Assembly: GCF_003966225.1 (NCBI RefSeq) | Contig: NZ_RXNU01000002.1 | Location: 124,001 to 188,000 of the forward strand | From: Shewanella canadensis | GTDB taxonomy: Bacteria; Pseudomonadota; Gammaproteobacteria; Enterobacterales; Shewanellaceae | Direction: 5' to 3' | Length of the DNA: 64,000 bases | Shown: positions 7,940-16,008 of the stretch, piece by piece | Layout: the number at the start of each line of letters is the position of its first letter | How positions within the stretch are numbered: the stretch's first letter is position 1 | Program-made: the position numbers and the translations under genes | The notes under the pieces: generated by a model | Seen by the model: only the letters and a program-made list of their open reading frames with translations | The model's database searches: none | Told to the model about the DNA's origin: nothing

Positions 7940-9352
7940 ATGAATACTTGGTTAACCATACTGCCTCCCTGCCTCGCGATATTACTCGCCATTACCACAA
8001 GACAGGTCTATGTGGCTATTTTTGCCGGTATCATGACAGGCTCGATCCTGCTATCGCAAAATATTTTACTCGGTGTGGCAAACAGCTTTAATGCGATAGC
8101 CGATACCTTTCAGTCATCAAGCTCGGTCAAAAGCCTGATCTTTATCCTGATGATTGGCGCCATCATTAATGTCATGAGGCAATCAGGCGGTATCGATGCC
8201 CTTATCTATCAAATATCCCACAAACGCCATCTGGTAAACTCCAAGCCCAGGGCTCAACTTATCACCTTCGCTTTTGGATTTTTGATGTGCCTGGAGGGTG
8301 TGGGGTCTATGATGTTGGTTGGACTAATCGGTCGGCCACTGTTCAATAAATTTAGTATCTCCCGTGAGAAACTGGCATTTGTCGCCAATAGCACCGGAGC
8401 CCCCTTGGCCTGGCTGATGCCCTTCAGTGGTGCCAGCGTTTTTCTTATCAGCCTAATCGGTGCTCAGGTGGAAAACGGCACCTTAACCGATAAGCCAATT
8501 ACCTATGTTTTTGCCGCATTACCTTACCAAGTCTACTGCATAGCCATACTAGCCTTAGTGCCAATATTGGCGTATAAGAAATCCGATTTCACAGCCACTG
8601 AATTGAGCGACGCAAAAAAGACCGATTCAGCTCCTAACTCTCAGTCCGATAATCAGTCAGTTAGTCAGTCCATCGTTCAGTCTGCTCATCAATCAAACAT
8701 TGGCATAGGGGCTATGTTGCTGCCTATCATCATCTTACTGGGCTCAATTTTTGTCATCAGTTTCACCACGGGCAAGGGCAATATTCTGGCGGGAGATATC
8801 AGTTCGGCAATCTATTGGAGCGGTTTTATCTCTCTTATCGGCACTGGCATCTATTTTCGTCTCTGTCAGGTTAAGATGGAGCAGTATATCCAATGGTGCA
8901 TACAGGGGATGAAGCATACGCTGCCTGCGGTTATCATTCTGGTGTTGGCTTTTTCATTGAGTAATATAACTGGGCAACTCGGAACCGGAAAATACATAGC
9001 TGGCTTTGTCTCCAGCGAGTTACCTTTATGGCTGGTGCCTGCATCCATCTTTGTTATCTGTATCTTAATTTCTTTTTCTACCGGCAGCTCCGGCGCAACT
9101 GTAAGCATTATGACACCGATTATTATTCCCCTCGCCGTGGGGGTCGATCTGTCGGTACCTATCGCGCTTGCCGCGGTGATATCCGGGGCAGTTTTTGGCG
9201 ATCAAAGTTCACCGATTTCCGACTCGGTCATAGTGGCGTCAACGGCAGCCGATTGTCCGCCAGAAAATCACTTCGTCACTCAGTTGCCCTATACTTTGGC
9301 TGTGGCGTTGCTTTCACTGGTATTTTACCTTGTGGTTGGCTTTAACACTTAA
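7940..9352 (+). CDS. NhaC-family Na+/H+ antiporter-like membrane protein
   Basis: From the ATG at 7940 this gives 470 residues with about eleven to twelve membrane segments. The frame stays open upstream to 7769, but that part crosses the terminator at 7807-7835 and is not hydrophobic. MNTWLTILPPCLAILLAI resembles the start of NhaC-family carriers. SGASVFLISLIG, FSTGSSGATVSIMTPI and ISGAVFGDQSSPISDS are family-like signature helices. A cytoplasmic loop near residue 225 is rich in Ser-Gln repeats (SQSDNQSVSQS). An alternative ATG is at 7838. The transported ion or metabolite is unproven. The gene sits between the NmrA-like gene and the AraC regulator. Confidence 0.85.
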   Translation: MNTWLTILPPCLAILLAITTRQVYVAIFAGIMTGSILLSQNILLGVANSFNAIADTFQSSSSVKSLIFILMIGAIINVMRQSGGIDALIYQISHKRHLVNSKPRAQLITFAFGFLMCLEGVGSMMLVGLIGRPLFNKFSISREKLAFVANSTGAPLAWLMPFSGASVFLISLIGAQVENGTLTDKPITYVFAALPYQVYCIAILALVPILAYKKSDFTATELSDAKKTDSAPNSQSDNQSVSQSIVQSAHQSNIGIGAMLLPIIILLGSIFVISFTTGKGNILAGDISSAIYWSGFISLIGTGIYFRLCQVKMEQYIQWCIQGMKHTLPAVIILVLAFSLSNITGQLGTGKYIAGFVSSELPLWLVPASIFVICILISFSTGSSGATVSIMTPIIIPLAVGVDLSVPIALAAVISGAVFGDQSSPISDSVIVASTAADCPPENHFVTQLPYTLAVALLSLVFYLVVGFNT

Positions 9353-9463
9353 ACACCTACACCTACACAGAAAGTATCTCATTTTCGGAGATAGAGATGG
9401 CGCAAAAGAGAGAGGCTTTCGCCTCCATGATAATTAGCATCTTACAGGAGTTGTTGTTTCGAA

Positions 9464-10339
9464 ATGAAGATCCCAGAAGTTAGCTTTAACCATAGGAAAA
9501 CGGCCAACCGCGAAATAGAGGTCATCGACTTAGAGGAGCTCTATGAGCGGGAGCATAGCTACTCTCCTCACCCCGGAGTGCCCCACAGAATACACTTCAA
9601 CAACCTGATCTACATCGAAGAGGGCGAAGGCACTCACCTGATCGATTTTGTCAATTATCCCTACCAATCCGGCGCCTTTATCTTCGTTCAAAAAAACCAG
9701 GTTCATGCGTTCGATTTTAAGCATAAACCGAAAGGAAAATTACTGATATTCACCCAGGCATTTATTGATCAGGCGTTGATGAATATGAGGCTGTCAGACT
9801 TCACTCCGACACACCTGGCCTATTCCTACCAACCGATTTTCTTCCCCGATCCTGAGGTCATGAGCAGCAGTGAAAAGTTACTGAGTGAGATAAATAAAGA
9901 GCTGCTGCACCCTCAGTCTAACCCCTTAATCGTCATGTTCCTCTTCTCTTCACTGTCGCTGATGTTGCACCGGGTGATGCCTGAAAACCAACATGATAGA
10001 TTAAACAAAGATCAGCAGGCTAAGTTCACTCGCTTTGTCGAGTTACTCGAAAATAACTTCCATCGCACACGAGATGCTATCTACTACGCAGACAGGTTAC
10101 ATACAACTTATAAAACCCTGAATCAGATCTGCAAGATGGCCACCAGCCAGACAGCTAAACAGCTGATCGACGCTCATACTATATTAGAAGCTAAGCGGCG
10201 CCTTATCCTGGATGGTTTGCCCACTCAACAGCTTGCCTATGAGTTCGGCTTCGAGGACGCCAGTAACTTCGTTAAATACTTTAAAAAACATACCCTTCTC
10301 ACCCCATCCCGTTTTCAGAAACAGTTTAAAGGTTCGTAA
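9464..10339 (+). CDS. AraC-family transcriptional regulator
   Basis: This 291-residue protein has an N-terminal cupin-like effector domain (about 1-150, with HRIHFNNLIYIEEGEG and HAFDF). A C-terminal pair of helix-turn-helix motifs follows (about 185-290), including YYADRLHTTYKTLNQICK and LAYEFGFEDASNFVKYFKKHT. This is the AraC/XylS layout. Its own 3' end overlaps a twin TGACCAT site (10330-10375), and a second copy lies at 6701-6748. Both fit half-sites 21 bp apart, so it likely regulates the NmrA-like and SnoaL-like genes. The ligand is unknown. Confidence 0.9.
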   Translation: MKIPEVSFNHRKTANREIEVIDLEELYEREHSYSPHPGVPHRIHFNNLIYIEEGEGTHLIDFVNYPYQSGAFIFVQKNQVHAFDFKHKPKGKLLIFTQAFIDQALMNMRLSDFTPTHLAYSYQPIFFPDPEVMSSSEKLLSEINKELLHPQSNPLIVMFLFSSLSLMLHRVMPENQHDRLNKDQQAKFTRFVELLENNFHRTRDAIYYADRLHTTYKTLNQICKMATSQTAKQLIDAHTILEAKRRLILDGLPTQQLAYEFGFEDASNFVKYFKKHTLLTPSRFQKQFKGS

Positions 10340-10375
10340 TTGACCATTTTCAGGCCAGCTCTGACCATGTAAGCC
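10330..10375 (+). promoter_or_regulatory. Twin TGACCAT site, AraC-type operator copy B
   Basis: TGACCAT at 10341-10347 and again at 10362-10368 are 21 bp apart. The segment aligns with copy A at 6701-6748, including the flanks AGGTTCG and GTAA(A)GCCA. It lies about 55 bp upstream of the lipoprotein gene at 10421. Confidence 0.68.
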
Positions 10376-10386
10376 ATGCCAAATTT

Positions 10387-10426
10387 CATCATAATTACCC
10401 CACACCAACGAGAGGTAATTATGATG
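10387..10426 (+). promoter_or_regulatory. 13-bp hairpin covering the start region of the SnoaL-like lipoprotein gene
   Basis: CATCATAATTACC (10387-10399) is the exact reverse complement of GGTAATTATGATG (10414-10426), with a 14-nt loop. The 3' arm holds the last bases of the ribosome site and both candidate ATG codons. In mRNA it would hide the start and could control translation. As DNA it could also be an operator. Confidence 0.6.
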
Positions 10427-11287
10427 AAGAAAAGTATTTCTGCGGCATTGGCCACCACAGTTCTGGTATGCGCGGCATGCTCCAGTCCAGTTTCAGTAGA
10501 GGAACAAACAATGACGCTATCTAACAAAGAGAAGGCCGTAGCCTTGCTCAACAGCATTGAAACCGGCGATCAAAAAGCCGTAGCCTATGTGAATCCTGAC
10601 AAATACACTCAACACAATCTGGCTGTTGCCGATGGCTTAGCGGGTTTTGGGGCACTGCTCCAGGCACTTCCGAAAGGTAGCGCCAAGGTAGATATTAAAC
10701 GCGCCTTTCAGGATGGCGACTATGTATTTACCCATACCGACTATAATTTCTTTGGACCTAAGGTCGGCTTCGATCTGTTCCGCTTCGAAGACGGGTTAAT
10801 CGTAGAGCACTGGGACAATCTGACAGAAAAAGCCGCACCGAATCCAAGTGGTCGCACTCAGCTGGACGGTCCGACTACAGTGAGCGATTCAGATAAAACG
10901 GAGCAAAATAAGGCGTTAGTCGCAGACTTCGTCGACACAATTTTAGTCAAGGGCGACTTTGCCCAGCTTGGACGTTTTATCGATAAGGGTGACGCAAACT
11001 ACCTTCAGCATAATTCAGCCATTGCCGATGGTCTAAATGGTCTGGGTAAAGCACTCGAAGAGATGGCTAAACAGGGCATCAAGATGGTGTTCACTAAAAA
11101 TCATATCGTACTGGGTGAAGGAAGCTTCGTGCTCAGCATCAGCGAGGGGAGCTTCGGTGGCGAACACGTCTCTTTCTACGACCTGTTCCGTGTTGAAAAT
11201 GACAAGATCGTCGAGCACTGGGACATCATAGAACCGATTCCAACGAAAGACAGATGGAAAAACAATAACGGCAAATTTGGATTTTAA
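10421..11287 (+). CDS. Lipoprotein with two tandem SnoaL-like (NTF2-fold) domains
   Basis: This protein of about 288 residues begins with a lipoprotein signal; VCAACSS gives the likely lipidated Cys. Two related SnoaL-like domains follow. Each has a HN.A..DG segment (QHNLAVADGL and QHNSAIADGL) and ends with a FYDLFR/VEHWD type motif. The duplication is clear from these repeats. The fold is shared with polyketide cyclases and ketosteroid isomerase, but no catalytic role can be assigned. The two ATGs at 10421 and 10424 follow GAGAGG. It is downstream of operator copy B and is probably controlled by the AraC protein just upstream. The next gene is a paralogue lacking the signal. Confidence 0.85.
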   Translation: MMKKSISAALATTVLVCAACSSPVSVEEQTMTLSNKEKAVALLNSIETGDQKAVAYVNPDKYTQHNLAVADGLAGFGALLQALPKGSAKVDIKRAFQDGDYVFTHTDYNFFGPKVGFDLFRFEDGLIVEHWDNLTEKAAPNPSGRTQLDGPTTVSDSDKTEQNKALVADFVDTILVKGDFAQLGRFIDKGDANYLQHNSAIADGLNGLGKALEEMAKQGIKMVFTKNHIVLGEGSFVLSISEGSFGGEHVSFYDLFRVENDKIVEHWDIIEPIPTKDRWKNNNGKFGF

Positions 11288-11347
11288 GACCTTGCCAGTC
11301 CAAGCGGTTTCATCTTGGTACGACTCCATGGTTTAAGTAAGAGAAAA

Positions 11348-11371
11348 GGAAGAGGAAGAGGAAGAGGAAGG
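11348..11371 (+). repeat. GGAAGA hexamer microsatellite in ribosome-binding region
   Basis: Three full GGAAGA copies plus GGAAG stand directly before the ATG at 11376. Each unit resembles a Shine-Dalgarno sequence. Changes in copy number would alter the spacing to the start codon. Confidence 0.8.
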
Positions 11372-11375
11372 GAAA

Positions 11376-12151
11376 ATGAGTCAAAAACTTAGAAATTCAC
11401 AACATCTTTATCTCGAAGGAATAAGAGACGGCAAAGTAAGAGAAGCCGCTACCCAATACACGGGGGACAAATTTATCCAGCATGCCGCGGATATTAAAGA
11501 TGGTGTAGAAGGTTTTGTTGAGTTTTACCAACCTTTTGTTCAGCGAGTCGGGATATTCGATTAATTCGTTCGATAGTCGATGGCCGGTATGTATTCCTTC
11601 ATCTTACTCAAACTCTCAATGAAGGGAGTGAAAAGTGGGTCACTGCCAGCCTGTTCGATACCGATGAGAGTGACAAACTCATCGAACAATGGAGCCTGTC
11701 TCAGGAGTATGTGGAGGAGACGTTCTCTGGACGCACCATGGTCGACGGTCCCACTGAGATTGAAGACTCAGACAAAACCGAAGAGAACAAAGCGTTAATC
11801 GAGCAGTTTTGTCAGGATATTCTCATTGACGGGAAAGTTGATACGGTCACGAATTTTGTTTCAACTACGCAATATGACCAGCACAACCCTACTGTAGGAG
11901 ACGGGTTAGAGGGACTGTTCAAACACATACAGGAGTTTAAAGCACAGGGCATTACGGCAAAGTATGTCAAGGTTCACCGCATCATAGGTCAAGAAAACTT
12001 CGTTGTCGCCCTAAGTCATACCATGCAAAACGATGATGACTGGTGTTTTTTCGACCTATTCAGATTGGAAGAGGGAAAGATTGTAGAGCATTGGGATATT
12101 CAGGAAAAATTCCATCCTGAAGTACAATGGAAAAACAGCGGGAAGTTCTGA
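11376..12151 (+). pseudogene. Frameshifted double SnoaL-like protein
   Basis: The frame starting at 11376 (MSQKLRNSQHLYLEG) runs 62 codons to a stop at 11562-11564. The protein continues in the -1 frame from about 11545: codons CGG GAT ATT CGA lead into IRLIRSIVDGRYVFLHLTQ and on to the stop at 12151. The two parts rejoin as one protein of about 258 residues, paralogous to the lipoprotein at 10421 (DGP...DSDKTEENKAL, QHNPTVGDGL, FFDLFRLEEGKIVEHWD). A one-base deletion near 11541-11550 explains it best. It lacks a signal peptide. It may be a true pseudogene, a phase variant or a sequencing error. The 3' part alone has an ATG at 11711. Confidence 0.78.
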
Positions 12152-12170
12152 GTCGAGCGACAATAACCCA

Positions 12171-12201
12171 CAATGATTGGCATATGCCATGCCAATCATT
12201 G
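12171..12201 (+). terminator. Strong hairpin after the frameshifted gene
   Basis: CAATGATTGGCA pairs with TGCCAATCATTG (12 bp) around a 7-nt loop, about 20 nt past the stop. A T-run is missing, so it may be a terminator-like or mRNA-stabilising hairpin. Confidence 0.55.
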
Positions 12202-12329
12202 ATTGAAGTTGTTGCCTCCAAGCAAGTGCAACTGTCACCTCATCGACTCAACCTTATAAGCTAACCCGTTAAGCTCAATCTAAAAAACTTAAAACTTAAA
12301 ACTAAGCCAACATTAAGGAGCTGAAGACA

Positions 12330-12740
12330 ATGAAAAAGTTAGCAAGCATACTGTTCATTATCATCGCTTTCACAAGCCAGTCATGGGCCCAGGAAAAAAA
12401 GCCTGAACACCTGTTAGATGGCACTTCGATGAACTATTACTATTCAAACGGTGGAGCCATCCACTTTGAAATTTATCAAGGGATGCTCAAATATGAGTGG
12501 GTAGCAGGACCAAGGAAAGGACACAAAAATAAAGACTTAGCCTATAGCTCCAGAAAGATTGGCCATAAGATGTATATAGTAAGCTGGCTGGAGGAGTCAC
12601 ATCCGGACTACACAACTCTCATCTTCAATTTCGATAATAATGTCATGTACTCTTCTGGAATATTTCGTTTCGGCACTCCGAAACAATTTACCCGCTTCGA
12701 TGGCGGAATTATCGAAGAGTTAACTCTGGTAGAGAAATAG
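12330..12740 (+). CDS. Secreted MoaF-like calycin protein
   Basis: This 136-residue protein starts with a signal peptide (MKKLASILFIIIAFTSQSWA, cut after SWA). The mature part has GTSMNYYYSNGGAIHFEIY, KIGHKMYIVSWLEE and FDNNVMYSSGIF. These resemble the small beta-barrel of MoaF and phenolic-acid-decarboxylase-like proteins. That family match is by motif memory and moderate. Start ATG at 12330 has AAGGAGCTG upstream. It has its own terminator. Location next to the SnoaL-like genes suggests a shared small-molecule pathway, which is inference. Confidence 0.65.
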   Translation: MKKLASILFIIIAFTSQSWAQEKKPEHLLDGTSMNYYYSNGGAIHFEIYQGMLKYEWVAGPRKGHKNKDLAYSSRKIGHKMYIVSWLEESHPDYTTLIFNFDNNVMYSSGIFRFGTPKQFTRFDGGIIEELTLVEK

Positions 12741-12803
12741 TCCGGCTAAGACGGCAAAACTTACACAGGAGTTGTGGATACGGCAAGGCTCATTCAAGGT
12801 GAT

Positions 12804-12827
12804 AGCGGGAGCCAACTCCCGCTTTTC
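12804..12827 (+). terminator. Terminator of MoaF-like gene
   Basis: AGCGGGAG and CTCCCGCT form an 8-bp stem with a CCAA loop and a TTT tail. Confidence 0.85.
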
Positions 12828-12871
12828 AGATGCAGCTCATTTTGACCTCTTGTGAGGAAAATGCATCGTGG

Positions 12872-13150
12872 TCACTTTTCCATTAAACCATTACGTATCA
12901 GCCCGCGCCTTACGTTCTTACATAACTTGGCAAAACGTGAGATTTCACCTAAATTCGGAACCTCTCCCGCTTCAATATTCGATTCCCAGTACATCATCTC
13001 TGAGTCGACGAGCTCGAGTAATTTCTTAGGACACCCCACACATGTGGTACCGCAAATCTGCGTTTCCGGAGCATCGAGAGGAAAATCGGTTCTGACATGC
13101 TCAATAATCTGCATCATAGCCGTTTTACGATCAGGTTTTTTATTCATCAT
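12872..13150 (-). CDS. Conserved small protein with CxxxCxxC motif
   Basis: This protein of about 92 residues is unrecognised beyond its cysteine motif: ICGTTCVGCPKKLLE gives Cys-x3-Cys-x2-Cys followed by PKKLLELVDSEMMYWE. The motif could bind a metal or an iron-sulphur cluster. The rest is helical with a basic C terminus (AKLCKNVRRGLIRNG). ATG at 13150 has GGAGCG 6 nt upstream; the ATG at 13147 is next. It follows the MFS gene on the same strand by 38 nt and could share its transcript. Confidence 0.72.
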   Translation of the reverse strand: MMNKKPDRKTAMMQIIEHVRTDFPLDAPETQICGTTCVGCPKKLLELVDSEMMYWESNIEAGEVPNLGEISRFAKLCKNVRRGLIRNGLMEK

Positions 13151-13188
13151 TTGTCGCTCCAAACGCGCCTTAGACTTAGACCGTCAAC

Positions 13189-14403
13189 TCACACAAGTTC
13201 TTCACTGATCTCCAGGCCTGAGCCCGAACCGCCAAGCATGGCTCCCATCAAAGCTATCGTCGATGACACCAGCATTACGATAATCACAGGTTGCACCATC
13301 CCCATACTGATAAAAGCTGCAATCGCGCTAACCGATGCTCCGACCGTACACTGAACGGCTCCGAGTACAGCCGATGCTGTCCCCGCATTATTGCCGAAAT
13401 ATTTCAGGTAGCAGGCACTGGCATTAGCCATTATTCCACCGTTGGCTCCGATAGCGATGACAAAGCCGGGAACGACAAATAATAGCCGCTCCGGTGCAAT
13501 CAAGCTCGAGGCCAGAAGTGTTAGTCCACCGAAAAACTGCATCAACAGAAAGCCTTTAAGTAAGGTGGCAGGCTCAAATTTTGAAAGTAAGAAGGTATTC
13601 AGGCGATTCATCGCAATGAGGGTGGCGATATTCGCAGCAAACAACATCGAGAACTGCTCGGCCGACACACCAAAAAACCCCATGTAGATCATCGAGGCGT
13701 TGGCAAGAAAGATCATCATCACGCTATAAGCAAACGCCTGAGCTATCATATACCCGAGGGCACGCCTCTCCTTTAGCACCCCGATAAACCCTAACCCTCG
13801 ATGACCACCCGTCGCCTTTTTAACACTGGCCGCCTCAGAGGGAATAAACGCAACTGCCAGTCCGATCACTAGCACAGCGGTAAGGGCGAGGAAGTAGAAG
13901 ATCGCTCGCCAATCGGCAAGGGATAAAATTAATGTACCGACGCTCGGTGCGATAGATGGTGCGATCATAGTGATGAGCGCAACCAGCGAGAAGAGTTTTG
14001 CAGCCTCAGCGCCATTGGCGTTATCGCGTATCGTCGCAGGAACCCCTACGAGCGCAATGCCGCCCCCTACCGCTTGAACAGCGCGCCATAACCACAACAT
14101 TTCGATACTGCTACTCGTGGTGAGCAATACACTGGCTAAAGCAAAAATGGCTAATCCCAGAACCATCACAGGTCGCCTCCCCTTTCGGTCAGACAGAGGG
14201 CCACCAATCAATTGTCCGACAGCTAATCCCAGCACATACAGGCTGACGGTTACAGACAACATGGAGATATCCACATTCATGCTCTCAGCCATTACGGGCA
14301 TGGCCGGCAGGTAACTGTCTATAGCAAAGGGAGTTATTGCACATATGGCTGAAAGTGTAATGACCAGGGTTTTATCTAGATGGGTGGGGAACGCTCGCGT
14401 CAT
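13189..14403 (-). CDS. Bcr/CflA-type MFS drug-efflux transporter
   Basis: This protein of about 404 residues has twelve membrane helices and is typical of the Bcr/CflA (DHA1) subgroup. FAIDSYLPAMPVMAESM is the first helix, and GGPLSDRKGRRPVM is the MFS loop 2-3 motif. RAVQAVGGGIALVGVPATIRD carries the antiporter motif. The start is ATG at 14403 after AGAGGT; the longer frame from 14475 crosses the operator region. It is divergent from a MarR regulator across two palindromes, so it is a pump under MarR control. The actual drug substrate is unknown. Confidence 0.9.
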   Translation of the reverse strand: MTRAFPTHLDKTLVITLSAICAITPFAIDSYLPAMPVMAESMNVDISMLSVTVSLYVLGLAVGQLIGGPLSDRKGRRPVMVLGLAIFALASVLLTTSSSIEMLWLWRAVQAVGGGIALVGVPATIRDNANGAEAAKLFSLVALITMIAPSIAPSVGTLILSLADWRAIFYFLALTAVLVIGLAVAFIPSEAASVKKATGGHRGLGFIGVLKERRALGYMIAQAFAYSVMMIFLANASMIYMGFFGVSAEQFSMLFAANIATLIAMNRLNTFLLSKFEPATLLKGFLLMQFFGGLTLLASSLIAPERLLFVVPGFVIAIGANGGIMANASACYLKYFGNNAGTASAVLGAVQCTVGASVSAIAAFISMGMVQPVIIVMLVSSTIALMGAMLGGSGSGLEISEELV

Positions 14404-14418
14404 CGAGTACCTCTTATT

Positions 14419-14467
14419 TATCTTTCCGGAAAGATAATAACTAGATAATATCTTTCCAGCAAGATAT
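14419..14467. promoter_or_regulatory. Two MarR operator palindromes
   Basis: TATCTTTCCGGAAAGATA (14419-14436) is a perfect 18-bp palindrome. A second related site, ATATCTTTCC-AGCAAGATAT (14448-14467), is imperfect. Their centres are 30 bp apart in the divergent spacer between pump and regulator. Confidence 0.75.
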
Positions 14468-14502
14468 ATTGTCAAAATGCTTGCTTATTAGATGATGAAA
14501 CC

Positions 14503-14994
14503 GTGAACAACAGCATTAAAGAGTTTAAACACTTGATGGCAGATAATTGGCCAGAGTGCGCCAAAACAGCTTACCCAGCCTTATTACGACTCGGTCGGGT
14601 CAGCGATATTTTCCAACAGACCATTCATGATTTTGTTGGAGATTATCAATTACAAAAAGCCGATTTTGGCGTGCTCTGCGCATTACGCCGTAATCCGGCT
14701 CCACACTGTCTATCCCCTACCGAGCTGTATCAAAGCATGCTTTTCAGCTCGGGGGGACTCACCAAAGTGCTCAGTCGTCTAAGCCAAGCAGGGTTAATTG
14801 AACGGTACGATAACCCTGAGGATAAGCGCAGCAAACTCGTTCAGCTTACCGAAAAGGGAAAGCTGCTCGTTGAGGAGGTGCTGCCGGGATTACACCAGCA
14901 AGAAAAGCGCATCTTAGAGGTCTTGAGTGCCGATGAGCTGGCGCAACTAGATACGCTGATGCAACGAATACTGGACCGCTATGAATTACCGTAA
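14503..14994 (+). CDS. MarR-family transcriptional regulator
   Basis: This 163-residue winged-helix repressor carries the family core: LSPTELYQSMLFSSGGLTKVLSRLSQAGLIERY as helix-turn-helix, then the wing DKRSKLVQLTEKGK. N- and C-terminal helices for dimerisation are visible. It starts with GTG at 14503; no clear Shine-Dalgarno is present. Divergent orientation to the MFS pump and two shared palindromes indicate local repression of both genes. The inducer is unknown. Confidence 0.9.
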   Translation: MNNSIKEFKHLMADNWPECAKTAYPALLRLGRVSDIFQQTIHDFVGDYQLQKADFGVLCALRRNPAPHCLSPTELYQSMLFSSGGLTKVLSRLSQAGLIERYDNPEDKRSKLVQLTEKGKLLVEEVLPGLHQQEKRILEVLSADELAQLDTLMQRILDRYELP

Positions 14995-15048
14995 AGTATT
15001 CAGTTACTGGCTCTATAGTCTATAAAGCAAATACGTTTTCACTAAAAA

Positions 15049-15072
15049 CGAACCTGCACGGGTTCGCTTTTA
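15049..15072. terminator. Bidirectional terminator
   Basis: CGAACC/GGTTCG stem with a 6-nt loop, flanked by AAAAA and CTTTTT, between two convergent genes. Confidence 0.8.
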
Positions 15073-15090
15073 ATGCCTATCTTTGCGCCT

Positions 15091-15555
15091 CTATTCACAG
15101 GCACATATGGCAGATTGTTCACAGGGCGCCGCTGCGGCGACCATGCACATACCGCTCTTCTTACCCGTACCAACACACCACGCATTACAATCGAAGGTAT
15201 CAGGGTGACCAATATCATCTTTATGGCTATGAAGTACATCTTTGCCCGGGTTCGATTCGACCAATAAGCCGTTTGGCAGACAAGCCTCACCAAACAATCT
15301 GCCATTGGGCACACCCTTCTCATCGGTTCCGATATGACACCCGGCGACGCCTGGCGCAACACCATCACTATCTTTCCACCAAGTCTTCTGCCCCGACATC
15401 CAGTCGGCGGGTTTAAACTCAAATGTGCCTTTCGCGCCCGGCATATCCTTAGCCCCGCTCGAAGGCGCACCCTCGTGGTGAGCGGCGAACACGCCGATAG
15501 AGAGCGTCATGGCAACGAGTAATATAATACGTTTAATCATCTGAATAGGGGTCAT
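15091..15555 (-). CDS. Secreted Cys-rich protein, unknown function
   Basis: This protein of about 154 residues is unrecognised. It starts with a signal peptide (MIKRIILLVAMTLSIGVFAA) that is cut before HHEGAP. The mature region has eight cysteines: GCHIG, EACLPNG, FDCNAWCVG, GMCMV, PCEQSAICACE. That suggests disulphide bonds in the periplasm. The Trp-rich segment ADWMSGQKTWWKDSDG is notable. ATG at 15555 or at 15540 are alternative starts. It is alone, with a shared terminator on its 3' side. Confidence 0.7.
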   Translation of the reverse strand: MTPIQMIKRIILLVAMTLSIGVFAAHHEGAPSSGAKDMPGAKGTFEFKPADWMSGQKTWWKDSDGVAPGVAGCHIGTDEKGVPNGRLFGEACLPNGLLVESNPGKDVLHSHKDDIGHPDTFDCNAWCVGTGKKSGMCMVAAAAPCEQSAICACE

Positions 15556-16008
15556 CACTTAGGTACCTTTAAATAAAATGTTTTTGTCACAGATTAAATA
15601 GGCTGGAACACCTAATACGACTAATCGATTAATCCTGCCTTTCGCGGCTTTAATCGAGCTGGAATAAGCAGATAAAACAGCAATAGGCAGAGAAGAAAGC
15701 TCCAGATTTAAAGCTAGCAGCGGGTATTTCACTATTCAAGCTTATGAGTCTGGGGGCATAAATAAAAGCTTAGAAGTTAACGCGGGATTTACAACATTAA
15801 AAATGAGGATATAGATAAGATGAAATGGTCAACTGTAATCAACTTTACACTCAGCCCTCATTTGACAAGATGAATCTGTACTCACCCTTTATTAAACTGC
15901 AGCCCCTCTCAACCTTACTTACTATTAAAGGTTAAAAGGGAGTTGAAAGAGGCTTGAGCCTTAAATAAAGGCGAAGTAAAACATTTGCAGATAACAGCAC
16001 CAAACGCT
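15556..16008. other. Intergenic spacer without recognised features
   Basis: These 450 bases are AT-rich and hold no frame with coding character that I can support and no clear hairpin. Confidence 0.5.
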
